NCBI GenBank assembly: GCA_025738555.1
Contig: JAOVFP010000009.1
Coordinates: 1,116,001-1,180,000, forward strand
Direction: 5' to 3'
Length of the DNA stretch: 64,000 nt
Source of the DNA: Cyathus striatus
Lineage: Eukaryota > Basidiomycota > Agaricomycetes > Agaricales > Nidulariaceae
The notes under the pieces were generated by a model. The model made no database searches and was not told the DNA's origin. It worked only from the letters and a program-made list of their open reading frames with translations. Below, piece by piece: positions 24,488 to 36,955 of the stretch. Numbering within the stretch: the stretch's first letter is position 1; each line of letters begins with the position of its first letter. Both the position numbers and the translations under genes were made by a program.

Positions 24488-24873
24488 TGTAACGACCCCG
24501 TGACACCGTCCGTCTCTCGTTTCTCGTATGTGTTCGTTGCCCAACTCTCGTCGCTCGTTGTCCCGGTTCTTTACTTTCTCCGTCGTTCCTGTTTCACTCC
24601 CCTTCGCACACCTATGATATATTACCTTCGCTCACCCTCAGCAACAGAGCTAGTTAGCTCCTTCCTATCCTTTATTCTCTCACCTTGAACTATTACTACC
24701 GTTGTCTCAAGGAGTACTTACCCCACCTATAACCCGATATCGGACCTTTAGAATAGTATATAAGACTTAGAGTACTATCGTGTTTAGACAGTGAATCGTA
24801 TCCTTACAACTGCAATCTCTCTCGTGTGACAAAACCCCTAAACCGTCACAAGACGTAACAGGCTTTTGCTACA
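24488..24873 (+). repeat. 3' LTR of the Gypsy element
   Basis: 386 bp, one visible difference from the 5' LTR, and followed directly by the GCAGT target duplication. Confidence 0.93.
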
Positions 24874-25224
24874 GCAGTAGAGTTCGCTGATAACTTCGAC
24901 AGCTGCGTTCCACCAAATGTAATCGCACAACCCGATTTGAGTGCGTCAGATAGTGGGTGGTGTGGATATGCCAGAAGGCGTAAAGGAGTTGGAGGATTTG
25001 AGAGCGGTGTATTTGGACCAAATTCGAAGGCGTCATTGTGGCCTGAGGCCTGAGGTTCAGTCAAGCAGAGGAAGGTGCAAGGAGAGTAAGGCCCTCGTCT
25101 AGTGAGACCTCTGAGGGTACTACATAGTGGTTGTAGTATGAGTGAATGAACTTGAAGATCCAAAGTGGGAAGTGGTATGGAGAGAACTTAGGAGGAAAAG
25201 ATTTGATCTCGATCCCAAAAACAT

Positions 25225-25730
25225 CCGCTCTCGCGTTTCGTGGTCGGCCTGTATTCGGAATAGACCACGTGATTTGATGACCTCTCTACTCAACCCAAAC
25301 TCAACCTTCTCAACGATGACCTCCATTTGACCTCCTTAAACGTTGACCGGAACTCGTCATTCTCGTTTTATATTTTAACCAAGGTGAAAAATAGTACGTA
25401 GAGAAAATAATAGAAGGAAGAGTCGGGAAGAGGAAATCAGACATTGAATTTGCATTGAATGAAATATTTGATTCCTCGCTCCAACTTCTCCCTTCATGTT
25501 CCTAAACCACAAGCGTCCCAAAATTACAAAACTACCTACCTTCCGATTCTCAAAGAAAATCGTGACTGAGCTACGGTTTTCATGCGATCTCAGCGGACAT
25601 TTTCGTAGGCTATGTTCGTTATTTTTAGTCTCTTGGCAATGCGGTGGCGTCATGGCGCAGAAGGTCATACAGTACAGGTACTTATATCAAGCACAACAAC
25701 AGCACCTCCTATTACCGCACCAGAACAACC
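25225..25730 (+). promoter_or_regulatory. NLR3 upstream region
   Basis: This is nearly colinear with 36955-37437 before NLR4, including an ACTTATATCAAG box about 50 bp before the start codon and the CACCAGAACAACC leader. The match extends through CGTGGTCGGCCT and the CACGTG E-box (25265-25270). Extensive identity reflects segmental duplication, so functional sites cannot be separated from shared ancestry here. Confidence 0.5.
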
Positions 25731-27749
25731 ATGCCCTACTTCGAAAACGCATTGCATTTCTCCATAGGCGAAGCACATTGCAGTGGTGCGCAAGTTCCTA
25801 TTTGATTCTGGTCAGAGTCAATACTAAGGAAGTTACTAAGTTACAAATATTGCACAAGAGCGAAAGTCAGGTATGTCAAATATGTAGGTCCAAGGGCTTC
25901 GTTATTAACACTTCTATGAGTTGATCTACAATATCTTTATCAATTCGTGGCCAGCGGCGCTACACATGATTCAAAGGACCAGTATGAAGCACCAAAATGC
26001 CATCCGGACACGCGAACCCAACTTCTCAGCGATATACATGAATGGATCAAAGTTCCTGATAAGGAAACAGGTATCATGTTCATGCATGGGCCTGCAGGCG
26101 CTGGTAAATCCTGCATTGCACGATCTGCATGCGAGCAAGCTGCCTCAGAGGGATTGTTAGGCGCCAGTTTCTTTTTTTGGAGGGGATCGCCAACCCAAAA
26201 CAATGAAAGCCGACTTATCACCACCCTAGCATATCAGCTTGCAGAGGGTAATGAGGAACTCCGAAAATACATTCTGTCTGAGATAGAAGCAAATCCGCGA
26301 ATCATTGATATGCCGTTAGAGATTCAATTCCAAAGGCTCATTTTCGAACCATGCCAGAAGGTACCCCGTGAGCGACTTCAAGTGAGGATTATAGTTATTG
26401 ATGGGCTTGATGAATGTGTCAGTGTTGGTGAAATGGTACAAATTGCAATCTTGCAACTGCTAGCCAAAGCTGTGCGCTACGAGGGATTTCCCCTTGGTAT
26501 ATTCATCACGAGTCGCCCTGAACTTCACCTACAAGAAGTGTTTGACACCAAGGAAATAATTTTTGCGACCAACATCATTTCCTTGGACCGCATTCCAGGA
26601 ATTAATCAGGATATTCGCACAGTCTTGCAGAGTGGATTTCTTCGCATTCACAACAATCCCCGATTTAAATGGGCTTTGAAATCTATTACAAGGCCATGGC
26701 CATCTCTGGATAACATTGAGAAACTGGTACAGCGGTCCTCTGGTCAATTTATATACTCCTCAACAGTTCTGAAATTTATATCCAGTCCTGATAACAATCC
26801 AGCTGCTCAGCTAGAAATTGTACTTGGTATTCGGGATAGTGGTGGTTCTTCACCTTTGGCAGACCTTGATCTTCTCTACCAAGAGATTATGTCCAGAGTA
26901 AAGGACCCTCAAAAAACTATGAAAGTGTTAAGTCATGTAATGGCTATACAGGCTCTAGGTCGAAAGACAAAATTTAATTCTCAGCAGAGCTTCTCAACAG
27001 ACATTTTGAAGGCAGTCCTTCATAACCAAAATAGGCTGCTTCTTGTTTTAGATCAGTTACTGGAGCTTCCAGATCGGGAAGCATATTTTGCATTGAATCA
27101 ACTTCATTCTTTAATCTCACTCAATGTTGGATCTGAGTCTACTAGGCGGCATTTGGAAATAAAATTTCACCATAAATCATTTCATGACTTTTTAATTAAA
27201 AAGTCAAGGTCAAACACCTTCCATGTGAATCTAGAAGCAGTTCATGATGATATAGCTCAATCTTGCTTGAAATTTATGAGTCACCTAGCTTATGACACAG
27301 ATGAGCAGCTTGGTATGTACCTATATCACTTGTAACATTATGCAGTGTTTCTGAATTCTTACAAATTACAGTTGGTTGGCTATATGCCAGCTTTCAATGG
27401 CATCGACATGGCAGCATTATAGGGCTGAAAGATATCAAACTGAGGGATATTGAGTCTGCATTATCAAATTTTGGATCTATAGATTTAAATCTCTTGCATC
27501 TGAAACAGGCTTTTGAAGTTCTTGGACTTCTTAATAACACTAAAATCTCTAAATTGACATTGCAAGCTGTTAGTAATATGCAACAATATGGAATATTGTC
27601 ATTAGAAGACTTCTATTTTTTCACAGCTGATGTATATGAAGAATTGGATATGGTTATTGTAGGCATCACTTGTCATGAACTTGAACTGTTACTAATTATA
27701 TATATATTAACACTGCAGAACATATTAAACTCAAAATTTTTCCTGATTT

Positions 27750-30150
27750 TCAGAACATCCTGTCTATTTCCTGTTTGCTGTAGACTTTTACAGACATACA
27801 AGAATGACCCATTGACAAAGCAGCTTCTTTTGCTATACAGTATTGATAATGGTGATTTCTCAAAATCAGAGAATCACTTTTACGTGCTATTACATGAGTT
27901 GGGTCTAGTTTCTGATGAGACAGATGAAAAATCAATTCTATTGCAATATAACAATATAAGCCACCAGAATTCTAAAGTTTCTTGTGTGACTGAGTTCCTC
28001 ACAAACAGTGAATACTCAGGTCCTTTTCACTGTACACCTGATGACTATGAGAATATATTTGCTTGTATCATTTCCTCTGGAATATGGCACAAACATCCTG
28101 ATGCATTTTGGAAAGTGTGGTTTTGGCTTTTGTCAGAGATGAATTCCCCAAAAGTAGTCACTACTTCAGCACTAGCAGACAGCTTTCTGCAACACAGATC
28201 TCAGTCATTAGAAGACCTCTATTACTTGGTGGCTAATATATATGGGGCATTCAACAGTCTTGGTGTACAGATATATGCACATCTATTACATGTGAATAGT
28301 AGTTTCACTCTCTTCAAAACATCCTGTCTATTCCCTGTTTGGTGTAAATTTTTACAGTCATACAAGAATGACCCATTAACAAAGCAGCTTCTCTTGCTAT
28401 ATAGCATAGACAATGGTGGTTTTTCAGAATCAGAGAGTCACTTTTACAAGCTATTACATGAGTTGGGTCTAGTTTCTGACGAGACTGATGGAAAATCAAT
28501 TCTATTGCATTATAAAACTATAAGCCACCAGGATTCTAAAGTTTCTTCTTATGTCACTGAGTTCCTTACAAACACTGAATACTCAGATCCTTTTCACTGT
28601 ACACCTGATGACTATGTCAATATGGTTACTTGTATCATTTCCTCTGGAATATGGCACAAACATCCTGATGCATTTTGGAGAGTTTGGTTTTGGCATTTGT
28701 CAGAGGACAATTCCCCAAAAGTAATTACTACTTCAGTACTGGCAGACTGCTTTAAGCAACACAGATCTCAGTCATTAGAAGACCTCTATTACTTGGTGGC
28801 TAATATATATGGGACATTCAACACTGCTGGTGTACAGAAATATTCACTTGATAATCCATTACCTGGGGATAGTTTAACTCTCTTCAAAAAATTCTGTCTA
28901 TTCCCTGTTTGGTGTAAATTTTTACAGGCATACAAGAATGACCCATTGATAAAGCAGCTTTTCTTGCTATACAGTATGGACAATGGTGATTTTGCAGAAT
29001 TGGAGAGTCACTTTTACAAGCTATTACATGAGCTGGGTCTAGTTTCTGATGAAATAGATGGAAGATCAATTCTATTGCAGTATAGCAATATAAGCCATCT
29101 GAATTCTAAAGTTTCTTGTGTGACTGAGTTCCTCACAAACAGTAAATACTCAGGTCCTTTTCACTGTACTCCTGATGACTATGAGAATATGTTTACTTGT
29201 ATCATTTCCTCTGGAATATGGCACAATCATCCTGATGCCTTTTGGAGAGTTTGGTTTTGGCTTTTATTGGAGAACAATTCTCCAACTGCAATCACTACTT
29301 CTTTACTGGCAAAATGCATTTGGCAAGAAAGATCTCAATCATTCGAAGACCTCTATCACTTGGTGGCTGATACATTCAGCATAGTTGGTGGACAGAAATA
29401 TTCACTTGATAATCCATCACCCTGAGATAGTTTAACTCTCTTCAAAACATCCTGTCTATTCCCTGTTTGGTGTAAATTTTTACAGTCATACAAGAATGAC
29501 ACATTAACAAAGCAGCTTTTATTGCTATACAGTGTAGACAATGGTGGCTTTGCAGAATCAGAGAGTCACTTTTACAAGCTATTACATGAGTTGGGTCTAG
29601 TTTCTGATGAAATAGATGGAAGATCAATTCTATTGCAATATAGCAGTATAAGCCATCTGAATTCTAAAGTTTCTTCTTGTGTGACTGAGTTCCTCACAAA
29701 CAGTGAATGCTCAGGTCCCTTTCACTGTACACCAGATGACTATGAGAATATGTTTACTTGTATCATTTCCTCTGGAATATGGCACAAGCACCCTGAAACA
29801 TTTTAGAGTCTTTGGTATTGGCTTTTATCAAGGAACAATTCTCCAGCTGTAATCACTACTTCTTCACTGGCAAAATGCCTTTGGCAAGAAAGATCTCAGT
29901 CATTAGAAGCCTTCTATTACTTGGTGACTGATATATATGCAGCATTCAAAATGTTTCATGTAAGCCAAAATACATCATCTTATATACAACCCTACTTGGA
30001 TGGTTTATATTTATTCAGAACATCCTGTCTATTTCCTGCTTGGTGTAGATTTTTACTGGCATATGGGAATGACTCATTGATAAAACAATTACTATTACTA
30101 TACAATGTCATGAACTGCAGCCCCATGATATCAGAAAGCCACCAACACAG
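27750..30150 (+). repeat. NLR3 tandem coding repeats (period 558-571 bp)
   Basis: Five units of about 190 residues, each starting with an FRTSCLFPVWC-like motif, then LTKQLLLL, SILLQY, VTEFL, SGPFHCTPDDY, ISSGIWH and SQSLEDLYYLV. Unit-to-unit divergence is moderate, clearly higher than between the first three units of NLR4. The last unit is the divergent C-terminal type (NMFTVVISSGIVWHEH) shared by all family members. Confidence 0.85.
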
Positions 30151-30163
30151 ATTGTTACAGCAA

Positions 30164-30839
30164 TGTCATATCCGTGACAAAGCCCATAGGACCGACGCAA
30201 GTCTGTTATGTTTTCATCCGAGGATTGTACGTTTCCTCCGGACTGTATACGTTTGTTATAAAAGGAACTCTTACTTACTTAATGTTTACTTGTCATTGTT
30301 TACTTGTCCCTTCCCTTTATTACTACTATTCGTTCTATGCCTTTCCATTCTTTCTAGTTCATTCTATAACTCCCGTCCCCATTAGTTTTACCCCATTCCT
30401 CGTCATCACCGTAACTATCGGCGTTATACGTTGACTGTAATCTAGAGGCGTGAAAATAGTCTACTGTAGTCTACATTCTCTGGAGTTACTTATCCCTCAG
30501 TATGCCACAAACCCATAGACACTAACTCCCTCCGCATCCGGGACAAAGTAAATACTATATAAACTACTCTATATTGTAAGTAGACTACAGTTTCGAATCA
30601 ACTACGTTAATACCCTTTCCTTCACTTGGGACTTGTTCCAACTCCGAGTTATCAGCATCAGCTCCACCTTCTTCTAAATACAGAACGAGAAGTTCAAGGG
30701 GCGCAACATATAAGTTGAAGCCAACATTCCATTACTCCCATACTTCGTTCATTACCCCCGAGCCGTTTACTTACGTGCTCTCTCATCGTTAGACCCTTCT
30801 TCGTGGTTCAACCCTTAGTAGTTGGAACGGGACGTGACA
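30164..30839 (+). mobile_element. 676-bp solo LTR inside NLR3
   Basis: It begins TGTCATATCCGTGACAAAG and ends GGGACGTGACA, with AGCAA on both sides (30159-30163, 30840-30844). The flanking NLR frame resumes after the second AGCAA in phase with NLR5, whose uninterrupted equivalent is at about 53141-53150. A TATA box (CTATATAAAC, about 30551) supports + orientation. No internal retrotransposon sequence remains. Confidence 0.88.
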
Positions 30840-31917
30840 AGCAATTAGACTTTGTTGCTGATGTAACAAATGAAAGCTCAGTTATCTCATGTTACTTTGA
30901 CATAAGCCACTGGAAATACTTTAATGATACTGCTGTATTGCAAGACTTCCTTGCTAGCAATAAAAATTCAGGTCCCTTTCACTGTACCCCCAATGATTAT
31001 GCAAATATGTTCACTGTTGTTATTTCCTCTGGAATAGTATGGCATGAGCACCTTTATGAATTTTGCTTTCATTGGTGTAATTTATTAGAAGATTATAAGC
31101 AGAAAATACCTGCTAATTCTGTACTTCTGGCATGTCTAATGTCTTCAGCTTCAGACTTTCATGATAATGATGAACTCAATCAGAAACTTAATAGTTTCAT
31201 ATCACTTTACTTGCTACAATGGCTTCAGGTCGGTATTCATTTACTTATTCAATTCATATAGTATATGTGATATTCTAATATGTTTATAGAGATTTTTGGG
31301 ACCAACAGAAAGTGTCGTTAGTGCATGGAAGCGGACATTTGAAAAAGCACATCATTTATACCCAATGAATTTTATTGATGAGTCAGAGTTCCAGTCAGTA
31401 GAATTAGTTCAAGTTAAGCAAAGTAGTAGGCAGCTAAATTTACAATACCATAAATTTTGTGCTCCAAGTGTAGAATGAAACTTCCATGAATAAGAAAGTG
31501 CCGGTTAGAAAATTTAAATAGAAGTTGGTAGCAAGTTGGTAGAATAAGGTATGTACTATACTGAGCATCAAAAGTTAGCGGGAGAAACCCTTCAGAAGTC
31601 AAATAGCCATATTCTTTATATTTAGTAGACCTTTAAAATGACCTTGAAAGTCTCAATTTACTCAGTAAGAAACTAGAAGACTTACATAAAGCAAACTTAA
31701 AGCACCAGCGCCGGACTTGGTCGGAATTCCCGCGATCATACCCGCACCGCATTCGGCACCGACAACGTCCCAAAACAATACATCCAAACAAATTCCAACA
31801 GCCATGACATCAAGATCATCCATCCTTTATCCAGGACCAAAATTCAGCCATCTCGTTCATCTTCTCTTCCTCCTCCCTCATATCCCCAATACCACTCATT
31901 TCCTCACCAAATAAACA

Positions 31918-33420
31918 ATGGCAGAGCCCACAAAACAAGAAACCGAACAGGTTTTTAAAGTTCTCAAGGCGCAGAAAGGCAACAAGGTAAGCCGGAGAGA
32001 GAAGGGACGAAATTATGCACGAGGAGGCTGATGCGAGAGACAGACATGATTCGACTGTAATGCTCGAAATCCTACTTGGTCTAGTGTTACATTTGGAGTG
32101 CACATCTGTCTAAATTGCTCCAGCGTTCATAGGAACATGGGTGTGCATATCTCTTTCGTACGGTGCGTCCCCTCTTCTCTTTACTACATCTTCGCATCAC
32201 ATCCTAACATGAGATTTGAATTGAACGGTAGGTCGACAAACCTCGACTCATGGCAACTCGCCCGGCTGCGGACGATGAAAGTAGGCGGGAACGCCTCTGC
32301 CACGGAGTTCTTCACCAAACACGGCGGATCTAGCCTGCTCACGGATAATGACACTAAGAAGTACAGTTCTCGTGTGGCAGAGCTGTACAAAGAGGAGTTG
32401 GCGAGGAGAGTCAAGGAGGATGCCGCCAAGTAAGTTTTTACCTTCCATTTCACCTTTTCATCTCTACATACGACTTTTCATCCCTTTCCATACCAACTCC
32501 TGCATTCTTCCTTCCATGCATCTTACTAACTCTCACTCATTCAGATTCCCCTCCGGAATCTCAATAGACGGCCTCATCCTCCCTTCATCCGCCCCTGCGG
32601 AAAAACGAGCAGGTGAAGACGACTTCTTCGAATCCTGGTCCAAGCTCACCACGCCCAAATCCTCCAACCCTGACACCCCCGCCCGCGTATCCACACCGCC
32701 CAAAATCGGACGCACGATCTCCTCCGCCTCAACCACATCCGCCTCTAGCCCCACAATCACTTCCAGCGCCGCCCGCCCGTCAAGGCTAGGATCGACGAAC
32801 TCTACTGCCAGCCTTGGAGGTGCCAGTGGTGCGAAGAAGTCCAAGATAGGTCTTGGAGCAACAAAAGCCAAACCAGTAGACTTTGCCGAAGCACAGCGTA
32901 AAGCGGTCGAAGAAGAGGAGCGTGCACGATAATTGGGGTACGACCGTGCTCGCGAAGAGGATGAAGAGAAGAAGCGGTTGGAACAGCAGAAGTTGTTGGA
33001 TGAAGAGAGGAAGAAGGAGAGGGAGAGGGAGTTGAGTCGCGGTGTTTCTGATATTGGTTTGGATTCTGGTTCTGCTGCGGAGGGCTGGGGGAGCAGAAGA
33101 AGAATGCTGCGTTTCTGCGACTTGGTTTTGGTGCTATTCCTGGGGCGGGAGCTGCTACTGCCGTTGCTGCGAGCGCTTCCACTTCACCCAGTTCTACTTC
33201 GAGGTATGCCTTTCTCCTCCCTCTATCCCATCCTCCCTACTCACTCTCTTACCCATCTAGAGCGGTAGCAGATGACGCACCAACAACCACCCGCGAAAAA
33301 TTCGGCACACAAAAGCCATCAGTTCTGATATGTACTTTGGCCGCGGTGCCTACGATCCCACAGCACAAGCACAAGCGCAGACCCGCTTGCACGATTTCTA
33401 AGGTGCTACCGTGATCTCCT
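31918..33420 (+). pseudogene. Glo3-type ArfGAP copy C, recently broken
   Basis: This is very similar to the intact gene at 54506. Exon 1 is 31918-31986. In exon 2, TGA (32047-32049) replaces the first zinc-finger Cys codon (TGC). TAA at 32931-32933 replaces a Gln codon before the coiled-coil segment, and a one-base deletion in the [13 protein letters not shown] segment (about 33310) shifts the frame. Introns and the later exons remain recognisable to about 33410. It lies about 440 bp after NLR3, as the intact copy lies about 800 bp after NLR5. Confidence 0.85.
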
Positions 33421-33599
33421 CGAACGCGTACTTCGGGAGGGAGGAGGAAGAGGAAATGCTCCATGCCGGAGGGGAAGGTAGCGAGTTGGCAACACCCTAC
33501 GTATCGCAAACTACCTTTCGTTCGGCATCTAGAGTGAATGTGCGACTCTGAAATCGGAAGGAACTTAGAGCTACTGACAGTGCATATCATGACGCCCAA

Positions 33600-35930
33600 G
33601 ACCAGCGTCCAACAGGGGCAGTTTTCAGTAGAAGAATGGAAGTAGGCTTGAAGCTTGAGATGACATCTATCTTGAACAGTAACGCGTAAAGTGACCGGAT
33701 TCGAATCTGCTCAGACAGTCTTGGGGGGCAAGGTTATTTAAGGTACTGGTACACTGAGTCCAGACGCATGAATGTTGGAAGTAGACTCCACGTTAGTGTC
33801 GTCTGGTACTGAGCTGCACGAGGGGAGTGAGTAATAGAAGGCGGTAGGAGAAGAGGGGGGAAGAGGAGATGAACGTACCAATATGCACTAGACGATGATA
33901 TAGAGGCCGAAGAAGCGATAGCAACAGTAACAGCCCGGCCCCCAGAATCGTACTGAACCCAAGCCTTGAAAACGTCAGCTGTGAGATGTTAGTAGTACGT
34001 TCCCAGACCGACGTACATATCGCTGGTGATGCTGGTAGATGGTGTACGTGGTATGCTGCTCCAAGTAAGAAAAGAAACTTGTAGCATAGGAAGGGGGACA
34101 CGGGAGTGAGGGGAAAGGCATACGAGGAAATAGAGCTAAAACAGTAGCACTCGACGCAAAAGCAGTAGCCTCCGCCCTTGGAATCGCACTGCGTTATGTC
34201 ATCGCATACTTTCTCCCCCGCTCCTCCCTTTGCTACTCCTTCAGGGTGTAAGTTCGTCCACTGCTTAGACATCGTTTTGTGACCCGCTCGTGGAAATCAC
34301 CGTAACACCATGAGAACAGCGCTAGTAAGACTGGTTGGGTATAGATGATAGCAGAACCCATTCCTTCAAACCACGGCGAGCCTGGAGCGTGGCCATCGCT
34401 TTCGGGAACGAAATCGATATTGTACGATGCAACACCCCAACGTTATCGCTGGTCCGGATTAGTTCGCTTGACGTGTGACAGGTGTGTGTGCGTCGATTCT
34501 ACATACTGGAAACCTCTCGTGTGCACTGCGATAAACGACCTGTCCCCTCTCCTTCAATATCTCCTCTTTCAATGGTACCTGCTGTTGTAGCAGTCCCTCG
34601 CCTTCGTCTTCTTCACGGCGCGGTCATACCCCAGTTGCAGTGCATGCTCTTCTTCTTCACGGAATTACGCTGGTCTCTATAAATCTGTCCAGCTTCGCTA
34701 TTGTCACCCGCCAGTCCCAACTTGAATTTCTTCGCTCCTCCGACAGCTTCAAGGCTCGCAATAGAACTAATCGACCGTAACCTTGACGGGGGAGTAGCTG
34801 CACTGGAGCTAATAGTACGGCTGGTAGTCGAGGTAGTCGACGAGATGGTTATGGGTGGTGTGGAAGCTGGATACTAGTGCTAGGATACCGTAGTTGAAGA
34901 AGGAATGACCAGAATTCGAAGACATCGTCTTCGCCGGAAGTTTGTCCAGCTGTGATCGGGGAAGGGAGGGTAGGGCATTCTGTTGAGATACTGGAGGAGA
35001 ATCTGTACACAATGGAAGCGAGTAAAAGATGGTAAGAGTTAAGAGGGGAAGTGGGGAAGGGGAACATACTGAGGTGCACTAGACCGCCTAGAAACACTCG
35101 AAGCAATCGCAGTAGCAGACCCCGCCTTTGGAATTCCACCGCACGACATCTCGAAAACGTAACATTCTTCTTCTGCTAGTCGGTGCTTCAACATGAGCTG
35201 TAGGGTCGTACGTCCCCCAACCGACGTACTCCTTGCAAATGATAGCATTTTTCGAGTCGATGGTGTGTGGGAGAAAGAAGGCATACCGAGAAGTAGAACT
35301 AGAAGAGCAGGAAGAGTAGAAACACTTGACACAGTAACGGCAGCCTCCACCGTCGGATGCACCAATCCTAACCCTACTCCTCCCTCGGAAGCAGTAGAAT
35401 CGAAACTCAAGCTCGATAAGCCTCTGCTGAGCTTGCGTTCCTTCGCCTTCTTCCTCTCCTTGTCCAACAGTTTCTGTTGTTCCCAACGTTCCTCCCCGCG
35501 GGAACCGTCGTACCCTAGTTGACCGGCACGCTCTTCATCCCCGAATGCTCTACGCAGCGCCTAGGGAAGTCTATCGGTTTAGCTCTAGTCCCTCCAAGAC
35601 CTAGTTGCTTTCTTCGCTCCTCCGGCAGCCCCAAGACTCGCCGTATAGTTCGTTGATAGCTTGGACAGCTGCATTCCACTGAATGTAATCGTACAACTTG
35701 AATTGAGTGCGTCAGATGGTGGGTGGTGTGGATACGCTAGAAGGCGTAACGGAGTTAGAGGATTTGAGAGCGGTGTATTTGGACCAAATTCGAAGGCGTC
35801 ATTGTGGCCTGAGGTCTGAGGATCGGTCGAGCAGAGGAAGGTGCAAGGAGGGTGAGGCCCTCGTCTAGTGAGACTTCTGAGGGTACTACATAGTGGTTGT
35901 AGTATGAGTGAATGAAGATCCAAAGTGGGA
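33600..35930 (-). pseudogene. Decayed ArfGAP copy D
   Basis: Minus-strand fragments of the Glo3-like gene: exon 4/5 junctions at about 33875, 34120, 35068 and 35285, a LDEERKK-like coiled segment at about 35400-35460, and the DDFFESW-like segment at about 35780-35830. Several segments occur more than once, so the copy is rearranged as well as decayed. It is colinear with copy B, which carries the Gypsy element at the position equivalent to 35640-35644 here. Confidence 0.65.
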
Positions 35931-35988
35931 AGTAGTATGGAGAGAACTTAGGAGGAAAAGATTTGGTCTCGATCCCAAAAACGTCCGC

Positions 35989-36947
35989 CAAGAGGTGTCA
36001 GATCCACCGATCCCGGAGCATAGTCCATAGGCCCCTCCTCCCCCCCCCTCCCCCCCAAAATGGGGATAAGTGATGGCTTCTAGCACATCTTATTTAAATC
36101 TCCGACTCAACTCACTAAGTCTCACTAGCAGCTGCACGTCAACGCGTGAGCCCCTCCATGAGAACGAATCGCATGTAGAAATGTTGTAAGCATTTCAAGA
36201 TATTCGAGCTGTAACTAATAGCAAACATGTTTCTAATATTCAAAATTATAATGCTGTATATTCATTGAGGGCGAATTTCGGACTTGTATTAACGTCGAAA
36301 CGTTGACCGTTGATCTATGGCACCAACTGACCGTGAATTAGAGCAGCAACGTATCTGTGGCTAACAATGCTACTGTATATGTTTTCAAATACATGTTCAA
36401 TAAGGTACTTGGTACAGACTGGACAAATTTTTAAAGGAGGTTGGAAACTTTTCAAGAATTCAGCACTATACTACGTCTAAAGTATCTCAAATCACGTCAA
36501 ATGTGTTTGTAGTACAGTCAATTTGCTGCTCTACTCAGTACTGGTGATATTTTCCAGAGTGTAATGCGCTCAATAATGTTTTAGAATAATTAATACCTAA
36601 GATACAAATGCTCATGTACATGGGAGGGTTGAACTTCTTTATTACCAGGGCTCTGGAGCCGCTCACATTTACCAGGTTGAAATTAGTTGTGTTAAATTCA
36701 ACCTCCAATACAGTGCACGGTCCACCATGACTCTGTGACCACTTATAATATAGCAGAGCCTATGGGACAATTATGAGAGATCTCATATTTCGCTATGTCT
36801 TTCTGACGACGTTCTCGCACACTGTATGCCATCAAGTAATTGCAGTTCCGCTGTAATGCCGGGCGAGCGGCGTGGAACGTGGTGCTCTTCGCTCAGGGTC
36901 GCTTGAAAATCTTTGTGCTCCAAGATCGGTGGATCTGACACCTCTTG
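35989..36947. mobile_element. 959-bp non-autonomous DNA transposon, 24-bp TIRs, 8-bp TSD (hAT-like)
   Basis: The ends are perfect 24-bp inverted repeats starting CAAGAGGTGTCAGATCCACC. ACGTCCGC flanks both ends (35981-35988, 36948-36955). The paralogous upstream region of NLR3 has a single ACATCCGC (25221-25228) and no insert. No transposase frame is present. An 8-bp duplication and CA-starting TIRs fit hAT; KDZ/Zisupton elements also make about 8-bp duplications, so hAT is the likelier but not the only reading. Confidence 0.88.
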
Positions 36948-36955
36948 ACGTCCGC

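Larger units (their letters stand above)
14924..24873 (+). mobile_element. Ty3/Gypsy chromovirus, near full length
   Basis: LTRs of 386 bp (14924-15309 and 24488-24873) begin TGTAACGACC and end TTTTGCTACA. They differ at one position that I can see (A at about 15178, G in the other copy). The target duplication GCAGT is present on both sides (14919-14923 and 24874-24878). The target lies in ArfGAP copy B; the paralogous segment in copy D (35640-35644) shows the unoccupied arrangement. Between the LTRs lies one long Gag-Pol reading frame with two stop codons and a nested solo LTR. LTR near-identity implies recent insertion. The primer-binding site and polypurine tract are not obvious (only a weak GGAGGG before the 3' LTR). 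Confidence 0.95.
25731..31478 (+). pseudogene. NLR3: NACHT protein with five ~190-aa repeats, disrupted
   Basis: Exons: 25731-25785, 25921-27312, 27372-27652, 27719-31228 and 31290-31478. The first has an in-frame deletion compared with NLR4. NACHT is complete (GPAGAGKS near 26092, IDGLDEC near 26400, FITSRPE near 26500), with a 6-bp tandem duplication adding two residues after Walker B. Five C-terminal units start near 27750, 28314, 28884, 29442 and 30013. Disruptions: TGA at 29423-29425, TAG at 29804-29806 (TGG in paralogues), and a 676-bp solo LTR at 30164-30839. Ignoring these, the frame is otherwise continuous and would total 1,582 codons, larger than NLR2 only because of repeat number. 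A truncated product ending in the fourth unit could still be made; that is inference. The 66-bp third intron can also be read through. Confidence 0.85.
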
